This document shows positions 1-12,229 of a stretch of DNA of 64,000 bases, piece after piece. The translations under genes and the position numbers were made by a program. The stretch's first letter is position 1. Every line of letters starts with the position of its first letter. This DNA is from Pholis gunnellus (lineage: Eukaryota > Chordata > Actinopteri > Perciformes > Pholidae), in assembly GCA_910591455.2 (NCBI GenBank), contig OU342804.1, positions 5,647,133-5,711,132 of the forward strand. The letters run 5' to 3'. Under the pieces are notes generated by a model. It was not told the DNA's origin and did no database searches. It saw only the letters and a list, made by a program, of their open reading frames with translations.

Positions 1-48
1 GAACATAATGTGTACAAACTAAATGAATATGTACTTTTATCTTTTCAG

Positions 49-236
49 GTGTCACCTGGACACTCGTTCTCCTCCTCACGTTGTCACTGTTTGTTTGCAT
101 GTAGAGATGAACAGTAGAAACATATTTACAGTATTTATTCAATGAATGTTGAAGTTATATAGAAATTTAAAAAAAAATACTGTAAATCTACACAGAAGCT
201 ACACGTGTCTTAAATAAATACAATCTATGATGGAAT
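49..236 (+). other. Possible terminal exon and 3' UTR of an upstream gene (tentative)
   Basis: A pyrimidine-rich tract ending in CAG at 46-48 looks like a 3' splice acceptor. With a leading 'gt', the next reading is 17 codons (VTWTLVLLLTLSLFVCM) and a TAG at 102-104. This is a short hydrophobic tail, as in a GPI-anchor signal or the end of a membrane segment. An AATAAA follows at 213-218, at a plausible distance for polyadenylation. The rest of the gene would lie left of the window. Everything depends on a very short reading and a common hexamer, so this may be chance; no family is assigned. Confidence 0.22.
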
Positions 237-251
237 GAGATGTTGGGTTGA

Positions 252-357
<106 letters not shown>

Positions 358-466
358 TGACACAGATGCAGTCTCTTACATGTCTGCACATGAATAGTGC
401 ATCGTTGTTTCTGTGGAAACATCAGGGGAATTCAGAGCTTCCTATTGGACAGGTTGTGTTTATGTA

Positions 467-468
<2 letters not shown>

Positions 469-510
<42 letters not shown>
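469..510. repeat. (GT)n microsatellite
   Basis: About 20 GT units, 110 bp to the right of the larger GT tract. Confidence 0.95.
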
Positions 511-2750
511 GTGTAAGCGGACAGATGGCGGTATCCTGGAGTTTGTTGGACCCACCATAGTTCTCTGACACGCTTGTCACACAGAAGTTTCCGTTGTTTG
601 CAATCTGTACCGTCACCACTAGATGGCGCCAACGTTAGAACTACGTACAAGACGTTTTACATGAAATACTTTCTCATGCAGTTTGTGTCAGCCGGTAGTT
701 TCTCTACCATCACGTCGAGAAAACACAGGTTTTAAAATCACTTGTAAACTTTTAATTTAAACTCAAATACAATGCATGTTTATCTGTCACTGTTTGAAAC
801 CCTGAAGTGGAAACTAAAAACATAAATGCATGTTTAAATGCAAATTCCCCCATTCAAAAGTATACGGTTTAACTTTCTGATTTTATTCATTGTTTGACAA
901 CATTATTAAGATATTCTGTAAATGCTGTTTTTATGTTTGCACTCAGCCAAAAATAAACTGAAATATACTCTTATATATTATAATATATAAGAGTATATAG
1001 ACTATATTATAGCTTTTATGTGTTTTCTATAACAAACAACTATATTTGAAAGGCAAGCTGTAATACCGAACGAATCCTCTCGATGGCGACGTCGTCACAG
1101 TCTGCTCCTGAGAACCTGAAGCAGTCAGACAATGAAAAGCAGATGATGGGGAACAGATCATTAAATCTGAGGAGGATGCAGTAAATCAGCTGCTTTGGTC
1201 TGTTTAGTCACAAAAAGATAGAAAACAAATCATCCAGGTGTCGCATTAATATGTAAATAAGTAATGTTCAGGTTCAGATATTACTTACTGAGTCAACTGA
1301 GTCGGCATTTACTTAAAATAAACTAGTGCACCTTTACACTTTTCTTTTCGTCAACAAATCCCACTAAAAGACCAAAAGAAGAAATGTGTTGATCAGTGAA
1401 GCTCATTGATGTGTTTCAATGGAGCTCTGTGGAGCAGAGGAAGAACATATATCTGGTTGTGATACAAACAATACTTGTTATTATATAAATTCACTGTTGG
1501 TTTCTGGATTTGTTAACAACAATAAGATATTTATCACCAGACTTTTCCCCTCAAAGCTGCATTCATTTATGTTTCTGTCCACTAGGTGGCAGACAAACAT
1601 CAAGACAAACAAGCTTCCACCACGTTATTGTGTAACTGAGTTCATCATGACCTCTTTTCACATTACACACAGACACTTTAATTAATCAATGTTACCATCA
1701 AACATATGGATTAATGAGAAGCCTCATGTTGTCTCATTCAGGGTCAACACAACTCTCCACAGTGATGTAAACACTAACAAGCATCAAACAGGGATTCCAC
1801 TTTAAAAGCAGTTTTCTGCTCTTCATCACACATGTTGGATACATAAACAAAAAACTGACCAACACCTTAAAACTTAAAACTGTTTGAGATGTTGTACAGA
1901 AATCTGTTGATACTTTGTCTATATAATGTTTTCACTGCAACAACATTGTGAAACTTGGGAGGTATTTACAGTAAATATGACAACCTTAACGACTTATTCT
2001 AACAAATTTAAGGAACAATTTGCAGTTACTTCAAGTTGGAGGAAGTATGATCTATTTTAGGTCAAGCTTAAAAATCTCCTACATTTCCCATAATGCACAT
2101 TTAAGCATTTTGTTCCAGTTTTACCAGCTGACAAGAGTTGCAGCACAAGCAGCAGCGGCCTATAAAGAGAATCGTGTGGATGTTTGTGTTCTTTGGATCG
2201 GTTTAATATGTCTCTAGTTTTACATATGTAAGAACTTAGACACACACACACCAATCAAAAGAAGAATGGTGTGTCTTGACAAAGTTATAGCTGCTGTCAC
2301 GATAAGGCTTGTAAAAAACAAACAAAAAAAACAGCCGTCTCTGTGGGTCTGGACCAGGTCTGTTTGTTCCATTTTATCTGTGTCTGCAGAGCCCAAGTCG
2401 TGGCACGATAAACAGCCTTATGTCAGCAGCAGTATGCAGGGTTTCCTGAGGACAACCTGGACGCCGGCCAGAGCTGTGAGCAAAACCTCATGTTATATAT
2501 ATACAGAGCAGCATACCTCCGGCTCAGACCTATGGCACAGCTAGCTAGTGTTTCAGGTCAAATAAGGGGAGTCCAACGGTTTATGTCCCAGAGTCACGTT
2601 TAGTTTTTCTGGGAAAAGATGAAGTGAAATCAAGGGATCTATTTTTTTGTTCGGTACGCTGTGTGATTTATAGCTGTACAGAGAGCAGAGGCCTCATGTG
2701 AACTTTGTCAGGCTGCAGCACGTATGGATAACGTTTCTCCTGTGTCCTCT
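511..2750. other. Intergenic, no gene seen; contains a perfect AT palindrome
   Basis: No coherent exon, RNA gene or known repeat was recognised. The one distinctive structure is a 36-bp perfect palindrome at 963-998, centred between 980 and 981, made of A/T plus a CTC/GAG pair. The remaining frames are short and show no recognisable family. Confidence 0.6.
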
Positions 2751-2877
2751 TTCAAAGATGTACTTTTTATTTACTTAATACTTTGACTACATTTCAGATG
2801 TAAATGTTGTATTATTTGTTCCACTATATTTATCTGACAGCTGCACTAAGAAAACATTGGCTCAACTTAAAAGTTAA

Positions 2878-3010
2878 GAGAATCCTTTATTTGTCCCACA
2901 GCGGGGATATTTGCAATGTTACAGCAGCAAAGAGAATAGTAATCTAGGCATCAATAAAACAACAAAAAAGTATAATTAATAAGCATTCAACCAGTTAAGA
3001 TATAAGAAAT
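2878..3010. mobile_element. Non-LTR retrotransposon 3'-tail-like fragment
   Basis: The string 'tcctttatttgtcccacagc' and the A-rich tract after it resemble the 3' end of fish LINE elements and are partly matched by 'actttattaatcccaaagga' at 41731-41750. No reverse transcriptase sequence is present. Confidence 0.4.
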
Positions 3011-3129
3011 ACGTAAACTGTAAAACTAACAACAACTAATGGTTGAGTTGCGCATATAGAATAGGACAAATTAAATGTTGATATTGCACAGTGGTAAACA
3101 TTGATATTGATATTGCACATGAATTAATT

Positions 3130-3525
3130 AATATGCCAGTTTTTTTATAAAATATAGTTACGTTAGCTTACATAACACTAAGTTAACGCTACCTTAGCTA
3201 ACGTTACACCAAGTTAATGTTATCCTAAGTTAACGTTACATTAGCTAATGTTACCCTAAGTTAAATTAACTTAGGGTAACATTAGCTAACGTAAAATTAA
3301 TAATGTTACGTTAGCTAATGTTTCACCAAGTTAATGTTATCCTAAGTTAATGTTACGTTAGCTTGCATATAGCTAAGTAAACATTACCTTAGCTAATGTT
3401 ACACTAAATTAAAGTTACGCTAAGTTAACGATACATTAGCTATTGTTACCCTAAATTAATGTTACGTTTGCTAACGTTACGCTAATTTAAAGTTACGCTA
3501 AATCAACGTTAGCTAATGATAATTA
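3130..3525. repeat. TAACGTTA/TTAGCTAA minisatellite
   Basis: Degenerate tandem array of about 12-25-bp units built from 'gttaacgttac', 'gttagctaatgtta' and 'accctaagttaa'. Many units are themselves near-palindromic. A second array of the same motif lies at 4463-4625, about 940 bp away. Confidence 0.85.
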
Positions 3526-3730
3526 TTTGTTGATAATATTTCAGATTAATAATCTGAATCTTTAAAGTAACTAGTAACTACATTTATTAGATAAATTCAG
3601 TTGAGTAAAAATAACAATATTTCCTTCTGAGATGTAGAAGTATAAAGTAGGAGAAAATGGAAATACTCAAGCAACGTACCGCAAATACTTAAGTAGAGTA
3701 CTTGGATAAATGTACTTTCCACCACTGACA

Positions 3731-4460
3731 ACAGTGAATCCAGTAGCGGCTGTTTTTCTCTGTGCATGTTGAGGCCTGAGCTCCAGCTCAGTTTACTGCA
3801 CTGAGACGGTTTGTTTTTTAAACACTGAAAATAATGATAATCAGCTTGTTTTACAGGATTCAGTGTCTCGTATTTATCACAAGCTATAACATGTTAACAC
3901 AGCAGCTTCACAGCAAGGCATGTCTCATGTTTCCCCTCGTGTTTTATCTTGTTGTTGTTTATCACCTAAAGCTCGTCCCTAGTGTCACTGCCGTCTTTTG
4001 CCAGATTTCACCATGAATTAGTCAGAGAAATGACTAATGTAGAAGGTGATTAATAATAATCCTTCTTCTCTCCTAATGAATTATGGCCTCAGCCCATTAA
4101 CTATCTTGGTGACAGTGTTGAAAAGAAATATCCTCATTTACCTAAAAATCTACACCTTCGAACAAATAAATCACACAAATGTCTGACTCTCTTAACCTGC
4201 CATAAATAAAGTGCATGGAGCACTTTGAGTTCAGTGCACTGTAGCTGAGGACGCGGAGGTCACGTCCTCATAGTGTGAGTATTTGAGATGGGGGTTGGAC
4301 AGCCAGAGAAGCTGAAACAATAACAGAAGTATTTATGGCAGCAGTGACGGATCACAAACGACCGGTGCTGTAATGTTTGATTTAATTAATACGAACCACA
4401 GTTGAGCCCTTCCCTAAGCCCCACCCCCCATCACTGCTGCTACTCCGTCAAGCTGTCAGA
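3731..4460. other. Intergenic, nothing recognised
   Basis: Short AT-rich frames only, with no splice-consistent coding run and no recognised repeat. Confidence 0.5.
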
Positions 4461-4462
4461 GC

Positions 4463-4625
4463 TACGTTACCATAGCTAACATAACGCTAAGTTAACATTA
4501 CCATAGCTAATGTTACACTAAGTTAACGTTACACCAAATTAACGATACGTTAGCTAATGTTACGCTAAGTTAATGTGACGTTAGCTTACATAACGCTGGG
4601 TTAACGTTACGTTAGCTTACATGGT
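4463..4625. repeat. Second TAACGTTA-type minisatellite array
   Basis: Repeats of 'acgctaagttaac', 'gttagctaatgttac' and 'cgttagcttaca', the same vocabulary as the array at 3130-3525. The two probably share an origin. Confidence 0.8.
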
Positions 4626-5584
4626 GTACTTAGCTGCAAGCTAAAGAACACCGGAAGTTCTGGGTAATTTATCTGAATTGAGCAACTTTCATGGGAACGA
4701 TTGAGGCGCCTCCTTCAACGCTGTATACAGTTCTCTTCATACATTCATGGCGTATTAATGCTTCAAGCCATTTGTTTTGACAATATGCACGTACATATGA
4801 AGGTTGATGCCCAATAAAAAGGCACTGAATGAATATATATATCTACATTTTTCAACTTATCCAGAGACTAGCTCTCTCTTCCCTTTTTGCCCAGCATCTG
4901 GGAAGCAAGAACTTCTCGGGTATTGAGGAGTATTTTTGTACATTTTGTACAGTTACTGCTTCCTCGCCAACACCTGTTTGCCCTGAGCTAAATCACGGCC
5001 AAGCAGCACATGCAGCTAAAACAAGTATTGTCTTGTCATGAAACCTTTTGTGTTTCCACGTCTCACTGTCATACTGATATATGTGACTGATATAGTTCTG
5101 TTATATGTGTGCAGTGGGGAAAAAAAGAGAAAGAAATGTGGCTTCTCTCCTGTCCGTCTGGAGCAGGGAGGGCAGGACACTCAAGGACACTTCATATTTA
5201 GTCTGAGTTTTCTATCATCCAGCACAACAATCCAGACAAACAAACTGGTGCAAAGGTTCTGGGGAAAAAACAACAATCAACACACTGGTGGACTAACCAG
5301 CTGCTGAAAAACCAGCCAGTTTAACCCAAGTTAAAGAATATAAGTTCTCCCTTTTAAAAAAACAAAACAAATACTTTAGTTAACTAATCTATCGGTGATT
5401 AATCATGCAAAGATACCAAATGTTCGTTCACTGGTTCTAATTTGTCCATTTTAAGGCATTCGACTGTCAGATAAAACGATTGTTTTAAAGACGTTTCATT
5501 GGGTCATGGAGTTTTTTTCCGATATATTCATTTTACAGACTAAACAATCAGTATATTTTCAGTTTTGTTTAACAATCAAGAGAT
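4626..5584. other. Intergenic, nothing recognised
   Basis: No gene, RNA or repeat could be supported in this stretch. Confidence 0.5.
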
Positions 5585-5780
5585 AAATCAGTCATGCTTT
5601 AACCAAAAGGTTGGTGGTTCGATCCCCAGCTCCTCCTGTTCTTTGAGCGAGATGCTGAACCGCTAACGTCGGCGTGGGAATATGTCAATGAGTCCGATAA
5701 GGTCGGGGATAGCTTAATATCAACAGACGATAGCAACGTTTCCAACCAAACGCAGTGCAAATTGTAATCGAGTTTCCCCA
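5585..5780 (+). mobile_element. tRNA-derived SINE fragment
   Basis: 'accaaaaggttggtggttcg' running into 'atccccagctcctcc' carries a polymerase III B-box (GGTTCGATCC, 5616-5625) followed by the C/T-rich sequence seen in tRNA-derived fish SINEs. No clear A-box or cloverleaf lies upstream, so this is a 5'-truncated SINE, not a tRNA gene. The limits are approximate. Confidence 0.55.
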
Positions 5781-6550
5781 AATTGTATTAGGAATATTCA
5801 GCGTTGAGTGTATCAGTATAAACAGTTTCCAGCCAGATTTAAAATGTAAACATTTAAACCAAAAGTTTCAGAAGAAGAAGAGGACATCATGAGTTCATGC
5901 ATTAAAATAACGAAGATTCAAAACATTTAGTTAGTAGTCCAAGTGCATATATTTTGTGGTATTTGCAGGATTTAAGGTTGCAACAGCAGAACATCTTAAT
6001 AGCTGTTGTGTTAAAACTCTTCAGTCTTTTGTCGAACAGAGCAGACAGAGTTAGTTTTATTGTTTTAGAGTTTAATGTGATGTAACATACAGTATATATA
6101 TCATTGATCGATTGAAATCCTAAAAAGTGGATATTGTTTTTAAGCTACAGCTGTTTTACCTTCATTCCAGACGTCTCGAGTCACGTCTGGTGTTGTGCTC
6201 GTAGATGAACGTTTTGGTTAAAAAAGAAACAACCAACTAAGCCAATCGGAGCTTCGTAGAGAGGAATAACATCGTTATCTTCCTGTGTCAAAGACACAAT
6301 CTAAAACATCCACAAACCAGTCTACTTGTAGTTTATGTCCATGACTTCATAATTCTATCCTTTTAGACATTTGTCTGAAATTTATAGTCACAGTGACCTT
6401 TGACAAAATGTAATCAGTTCATCTTTGAGTGATGGAGGACGTCCGTGCCAGATGTAATTGATAAAAAAAAAGGAAAGACTTTATTAGTGATCTAGCGGCC
6501 AGTCTTCAAGCTCTGATCGTGATGCTGAGCACGTTGTGTCTTATTTTTAA
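5781..6550. other. Intergenic, nothing recognised
   Basis: No supported feature in this stretch. Confidence 0.5.
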
Positions 6551-6556
6551 GTGTCT

Positions 6557-6574
6557 CACACACACACACACACC

Positions 6575-6606
<32 letters not shown>
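6557..6606. repeat. (CA)n microsatellite
   Basis: About 24 CA units with a short CCCC interruption near 6575. Confidence 0.95.
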
Positions 6607-6610
<4 letters not shown>

Positions 6611-6691
6611 TTAACTTTAGACTTTAGAGTCTAACAGGCTGTAAACAAGTGAACATTAAGATCATGGTATATGTGGACATTTACTGTTTCT

Positions 6692-6792
6692 GAGAGAGAG
6701 AGAGAGAGAGAGAGAGAGGACAGAGAGACAGACAGAGAGAGACAGAGAGAGAGAGAGAAAGAGACAGAGAGAAAGAGAGACAGAGAGAGAGA
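6692..6792. repeat. (GA)n microsatellite with CAGA interruptions
   Basis: A GAGA run followed by imperfect 'gacagagaga' units. The Arg-Glu-rich frame through it is an artefact of the repeat. Confidence 0.95.
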
Positions 6793-6959
6793 AGGATCAG
6801 AGTTACATAACTGTGAAATATATCTGGAGTCACGTGTTCAGAGTAAACACACACACACGCACAGAAGATTGCAGTGTGATTCTGAGCCATGTGAAGAAAG
6901 CTCCACATGTGACCAGCTGGAGAGGCAGAGACGTTACATCATACATCATACATAATACT

Positions 6960-6963
6960 ACGC

Positions 6964-6995
<32 letters not shown>

Positions 6996-7330
6996 GCAGT
7001 TACTGGTACATACCACTTATACTGCAGGACTAGTACTACTAATTCTACCACAGGAGTACTAATATTACTAATAGTATTATTATTACTACTATTACAGGAG
7101 TAGTTTTACTATTACTACAACTGGCACAAATAGTGCTACTACTGGACAAGTACAACTGCGTCAATTCTAGTACTAATATTCATAGAGCTAGTATCAGCTT
7201 ATTATTATTACTAGTAGCACATACAGGGCTACTGCTGCTGCTGCTTTCGCACTAGTACTACCATTACTACTACTACCTCTACTAGCACTATGAATATTAC
7301 TAGTAGTATTAGTAGCCTACTAATAGTATT
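6960..7330. repeat. (TAC)n trinucleotide tract with degenerate flank
   Basis: Perfect 'tac' triplets from about 6967 to 6994, then degenerate 'actagtactactaattac' sequence to about 7330, probably the eroded remainder of a longer array. Confidence 0.8.
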
Positions 7331-8310
7331 ACTACAGAACTAGGAAGAAAATATCGTAGCCGTAGGTGTTCACCCAGCGCTCTATGATACCTAATATTAG
7401 TAGAGACCGGACGAAACTGTGTATAAATGTATGTGTATAAAGCATATATTTTATATATATCATATATACCATATACTATGGTAAAAACAATAATGACGCT
7501 GTTGTATTTACGCCTATATGACGTTATTTTGAGTGTTGATGGAGCAGCTACAATGTTAGCTTAGCCTAGCACCGATCGATTCAAACTTAAAATATTTTAA
7601 AGGTTATTTGCTTTGCGTCGTCGTGCGGAGAGAACTAACAAAACATAAATTAAGACATTTTTTCAAATCAGTATCATAATGTAGCTATTTTGGCATCTTT
7701 TCTGTTCGTTTATTGCAGTTAAATCACAGCAACATTTTTTTATTTTGTGTTCATTCAGCTGTGGGCAAGCAGCCAACGTGTGGCTTGCTGATTACAGTGA
7801 ATACAGCTCGGTGAAATCACACAACCAAATACATAATCTCCAAGCGGAGATAATAACATCAAACGTGATACTGAGGGACAAACTGTTCCAGGTTCAGATC
7901 TGGTTTCAGTCTGTTCTTCTTTGTGTCTTTTGTAAACTTCAGATAACCAGACCGGAGCTGAACTGTGCGTTCTGACCGGCTACCTCCACTGACTCTCGGC
8001 TCAGTCTCACATGTCCTGTTGTACAAACAGTTTGTGAATCATCGATGCCGTTTTAAACATTTAAAAAAATGCAGAAAACAGTTGTTTTATCACTGAAAAG
8101 TTGGCAGTATAGAAAACCTATGGAGGTTTTCATCTGAGAGTTATGAAAGTGATTCTGTAAAGTAATCTTTTATTTGATAAAGTACCTTCACTTTTAGACC
8201 TTTGCCTGTGCCCCAAATACACACTGTATGCTAATGATAATACTAAGAATACATTATGTAGTATTCTTAGCATACTGTCCTGGCAACAGGGAAACATATG
8301 AAGTGTGTGT
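7331..8310. other. Intergenic, nothing recognised
   Basis: AT-rich with no splice-consistent coding run. The short frame at 7745-7975 has no recognisable family. Confidence 0.5.
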
Positions 8311-8311
8311 T

Positions 8312-8700
8312 GATAGTATTCAGATCCTTTACTTAAGTAAAAGTGCTAATTTCACACTATAAAAAAAGATATACTATCTGTTAAAGTCTTACAAATAAAA
8401 GTATGTGAGTATAATCAAAAGATGTACTTAAAAGTACTAAATTATAAAGATTTAGAGTCAAATAGACCATAAAGTAGGGTATGCTTTAGGGCAGGGCTTA
8501 TTATGATTGACAGGTCGCTGACTCTACCAGAGCCGTATGCGTCGTCTCTACGTCACTCATCCGCTTTACAAATATGGTAACCAAAACAACAACATGGCGA
8601 CGGCAGTAATCCAAGATGGCGACGGTGAAATTGCCAAACTCTAGGCTTTAAAACATCAGTCCACAAACCAATGCGTGACGTCATTTAGTTTATCACTTGT
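8312..8700 (+). mobile_element. Repeat remnants: TACTTAAGTAAAAGT element plus partial GC-box repeat
   Basis: 8312-8455 contains 'cagatcctttacttaagtaa', typical of a common fish MITE. 8455-8700 is a partial copy of a repeat also seen at 20100-20240, 51652-52120, 58628-58970 and 60700-61165. Shared strings are 'gatgctttagggc', 'gattgacaggtc', 'cgtcgtctctacgtcac' and 'aacatcagtccacaaacc'. Confidence 0.6.
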
Positions 8701-10189
8701 TGGCATTGTTCGAAGCAAATTTTAAAATGTTCAAAATGTCAAACCATTACGTTTTCACTTTTTAGAATATGGGACACAGCTCTTGTGTCAACATACAAGT
8801 TTTAAATCCCTCCACGGTTCATTTTATTTAACATTATTATTGTCATCACATCACACAACAATGCGGTGGGTTGGTGTGTTCGCAGCTGAGGGTTAAGCTC
8901 CCACTGGACTTCACTTAGTGCGCATCATTAGACCTGAAAGAGCATCGATCACCGGCTTCTCATCTCCCAGACGCTGCAGGAGGGCAGCAGCTCAAATCCC
9001 TTTTAATTACGGATGAATGGGATTATGTGGTTTAAGCATTTCACCCTCTCAACAAACACACACACACACACACTCAGATTAGAGTCGGACCAATATATCA
9101 TCATGTATCATTAAATATCAGGTAGCAGCTGGTTCTTCACCTTTCACTACCATCTGAACGGTTTCTAGTCTGGAAAAGTTTGTGTTCTTTTTAATTAAAC
9201 TGCTCAATAAAGTATTCAGTAAATGAATCCTTCATATTGTATACTGTACACTCATTTACATTTGTTTGAATGATGATTAATGTATGATACTTTAAAATGT
9301 ATTAGAGAAGAGATCAGTTAAGATCAGTTAGCCTGTGAATCGCTAGCACACACATAGCTGGTGCTAATGCTAATTGCTAGCATACACATATCCCAGCCTT
9401 GCACGTAATAAACTCAAATTCACAAATGTTTTCAAGAGTTCATACTGTTCATTTCTTTATGTCACTCTTACCTAATCACATCATAACAAACATCAGTATT
9501 CTAGGGGTTAGCATGAGGAAATAGTGTTAGCGATTAGCATAATATAATTAAAAAGGGTAACGGCTGTCATGAACAGTCATGGCTGAACTCTAAATGTTAA
9601 AGTAACGTAGACCAAGCCCAGCGGGTGATCTGGTTCTTTTTATGTTCTTTAAGCATAATATCACGGTGGAATTAGCAAGCTAGCAGGCTAACTAGGAAGC
9701 TGTTAAATGAGTATGATTTAACAACTTATGCTTTGTCAGCACAGCGTAGGAAAAGTCCATCACTATAATCAATCATTGACCTGATAAACTTTTACCATCT
9801 TTGTTGATTTTGAGGCTCTGCAGCGTTTGAACGTGAGAAACCTCAAAATCACATTTTCCTGTAATATAAAAATGTATTCACATATCACATATATCTACTG
9901 TCTATGTTAAATGATGTTCCACGTGTGTCCATAGGTGTCAAATGTTTCATATGTGCTAATTAACATGAACTTTTTGTAAATAATATAGCTGACTTGTTTG
10001 AGCTAGTTATCCAGAATCAGTGCACTTTGTGGGAACCACCATCAACGTCATGAATAACGGTCGAAGTGAAAGATCCATACGGCCGTGTTTTCCCTTTGAC
10101 TCATCATGTCTCAGCTGCACATAAGTATCCACTACAAGCACAAACAACACGACTAACACCGACAGCAACTCGGTTAAAAACTACTCCTG
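8701..10189. other. Intergenic, nothing recognised
   Basis: Contains a short CA run at about 9058-9072. No gene or named repeat could be supported. Confidence 0.5.
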
Positions 10190-10860
10190 GCTTTGCAAAT
10201 GTGCATGTTTCTGTTTCCCTCAACACAAAGTAATGAGTCCATTGTCTGTTTGTGCATCATTGATATTAAACACAAAAGGGAGTGTCCTCCATAAGAGCCC
10301 AGACTGCAGAAATCCAGGCCCCATTCTGCAAAAAGAAGACGGATGTAAATGAGTCCATTGTTTATCATACTTCAGTAAGTGGCTGAATGTAAAAGGCCCA
10401 TTGTTGGAAAGTATGGGCAAGAGGTTCAAGGTTTCCCTTTCTCCCCTTCTCATCCAGTGTAACGCTATCACCAACAGGATATGACACACTTGAACAATCG
10501 TGGTTTTGGTGGTTGTAAGCTGAGTGGAAGTGCAAGTCATTGCCGGGCGAAAAAGGAAAAAAGAGGATCAAGGCTATGCGGTGGGACAACTGATAGGCTT
10601 CAGTGTGGAGCAAAATGAGTGTATAGATAGGAGGCCAGCAGAGAGCAGAGGGTTTAACACAAAGCTCTGTTAACTCCAGGCATTGCATTCATGTCACCAG
10701 CCTCTCATGAAGCTGTCAGGACTTTTTGTTCCCCGGGGGTTGTTGACCTAAAGAAACCTTTATTCAGTCTTTATGCGTCTGTTACTGTGAGATAAACAAA
10801 TCAATGCTGCCATGTGACGGCCCTCCTGCCTGTGAGATTCTCAAATTGTATCAATGAAAT
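10190..10860. other. Non-repetitive intergenic block; candidate conserved non-coding element
   Basis: This block is compositionally balanced, lacks microsatellites and shares nothing obvious with other parts of the window. The minus-strand frames here (up to 107 codons) overlap each other in different phases and show no family, so I do not call a gene. It lies about 2 kb upstream of the ciart promoter. A regulatory role is only a guess. Confidence 0.25.
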
Positions 10861-10950
10861 GATTTTGGTACATTTTTTGTAGGCTGCGGAGAAGTTGACA
10901 TTTTTGGTGCGATTTGGTGGTTTATCTTAGTGCAACAAACAGATTGTAGC

Positions 10951-11008
10951 GTTCTCCTGATGACAAACACATCTCCTGATGACAAACACATCTCCTGATG
11001 ACAAACAA
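10951..11008. repeat. Three tandem copies of a 20-bp unit
   Basis: The unit 'tctcctgatgacaaacaca' (19-20 bp) occurs three times head to tail, the last copy diverging at its end. There are no spacers, so this is not a CRISPR array. Confidence 0.9.
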
Positions 11009-11039
11009 TACAAGGTCTGCAGAACAGAAACATTAGTTT

Positions 11040-11460
11040 CAAAAGTTTGTTTTTGAGTTGTTGTTTTTTGGATCCAATCAGATTTGTTGTCTGTTCAAAC
11101 CTTTTGTAGAATTAGGTTCCACTGGTGGCTGCGTAGGATTGTTTCAGACTCATGTGATCCAAACATTTCAAATAACTCCCAAAAAGAGAGATGTTATTGT
11201 TTCCAAAATTCACAACATGTTCTTATATAGCGATTTATTCTGCTTCAATGCATGTTTGTTGGCGTTTAGCCTTCCAAAAAACCAAAATTTTCACTGTGGT
11301 TCACTTAATTTAAATAATTTAATCCAATTAATCATTTTATTTGAATTGAGGATTTTGTTTGAGGATGTTTTTTGTGTTTTAGGGTGATGACAGACATTCA
11401 AAGCTTCATTTCAAAACCTCATTAGAAGCTTTGAATGTAAAAAAACTTTCATCAGGGGGT
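11040..11460. mobile_element. Interspersed repeat, copy 1 (partner at 16050-16390)
   Basis: Shares 'gacagacattcaaagcttca', the palindromic 'attcaaagctt...aagctttgaat' neighbourhood, and a preceding 'gttttaggg(g)tgatga' with 16290-16350. No coding capacity remains. Confidence 0.55.
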
Positions 11461-12224
11461 CAAATATATATATGTTGGTGGGCTTATCTTATCCTTTATA
11501 TTTATTATTCTAACATATATTCTGAATCACAAAGAGCTTCATGAAGCTCTACAGTGTCATCTTGGCATCACAAAATTTAAACCCAAAGACATGCAGGAAA
11601 ATTTGAGCGCAAAGCAAACCGTTTACTCTGAATTGAGAGCGTTTGCATGCATTTATAGCATTGATTTGATAATTTCAACATTCCTGCCGCTCTCTCATTC
11701 ACTGTAGACCAGTTGAACTGTGACACAGTTAGCAGCGGAACCACAAAACAGGAAATGGGTCACATCTCCGCACCTCTTCCTTCATTCAGGTATTAAAATG
11801 GCCCGGTGGTCAGACGAGTCCCTGTGGTACAGCACTGGTGCAGGGAGGAAACAAAGTCCTAATAACATTTTGCACTTTATATATTGTATATCAGATATTT
11901 AGATAAATAACACTCATTCTGTCTATAAAATAAAGAATTACATTTAAAACCAAGTAATTTGTCAAATACATAAATATATATTTTTACTTTTTTATTTCTG
12001 CACATATTTATTTATTTTGAAATTAACCTGCATATTTATTGGATAATGAATGCTTTTATAAATTACATATATTTTATTTACTGAGTCATTTATATATTTA
12101 TTATTTTTTGTAATAGCGTCTTTAGTTTTATAAGCTATCTCCTCCATATCATTTAGAAGTTCAGACACCTTTATAAATAGGGTCTTATTTATTTTTTTAA
12201 ATACCACATGCTGATTGTTCGATA
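11461..12224. other. AT-rich intergenic, nothing recognised
   Basis: Strongly AT-rich from about 11900 to 12190, with no supported exon. Confidence 0.5.
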
Positions 12225-12229
12225 ACAAA

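Larger units (their letters stand above)
2757..3728. mobile_element. Fish MITE split by later insertions (nested repeats)
   Basis: The right part (about 3555-3727) ends in the series 'aatacttaagtagagtactt ... tttccaccactg', typical of a very common teleost non-autonomous transposon whose end reads CAGTGGTGGAAA on the other strand. The left part (about 2757-2850, 'tactttttatttacttaata') looks like the matching opposite half. Between them sit a retroposon-like tail (about 2878-3010) and a TAACGTTA-rich minisatellite (about 3130-3525), which suggests nested insertion. The family assignment rests on general familiarity with fish repeats, not on a search. Confidence 0.5.

Noticed and set aside
5585..5640. 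tRNA gene
   Set aside because: A good B-box is present, but no A-box or acceptor and anticodon arms could be formed upstream, so it is a SINE remnant.
6671..6955. Arg/Glu-rich 94-codon frame
   Set aside because: Produced by the GAGA tract; no other support.
10174..10688. Overlapping minus-strand frames of 64-107 codons
   Set aside because: Three frames overlap in different phases, none has a family signature or splice logic, and codon use is unremarkable.
10951..11008. CRISPR-like direct repeats
   Set aside because: The three copies are directly tandem with no spacers, in a vertebrate genome.
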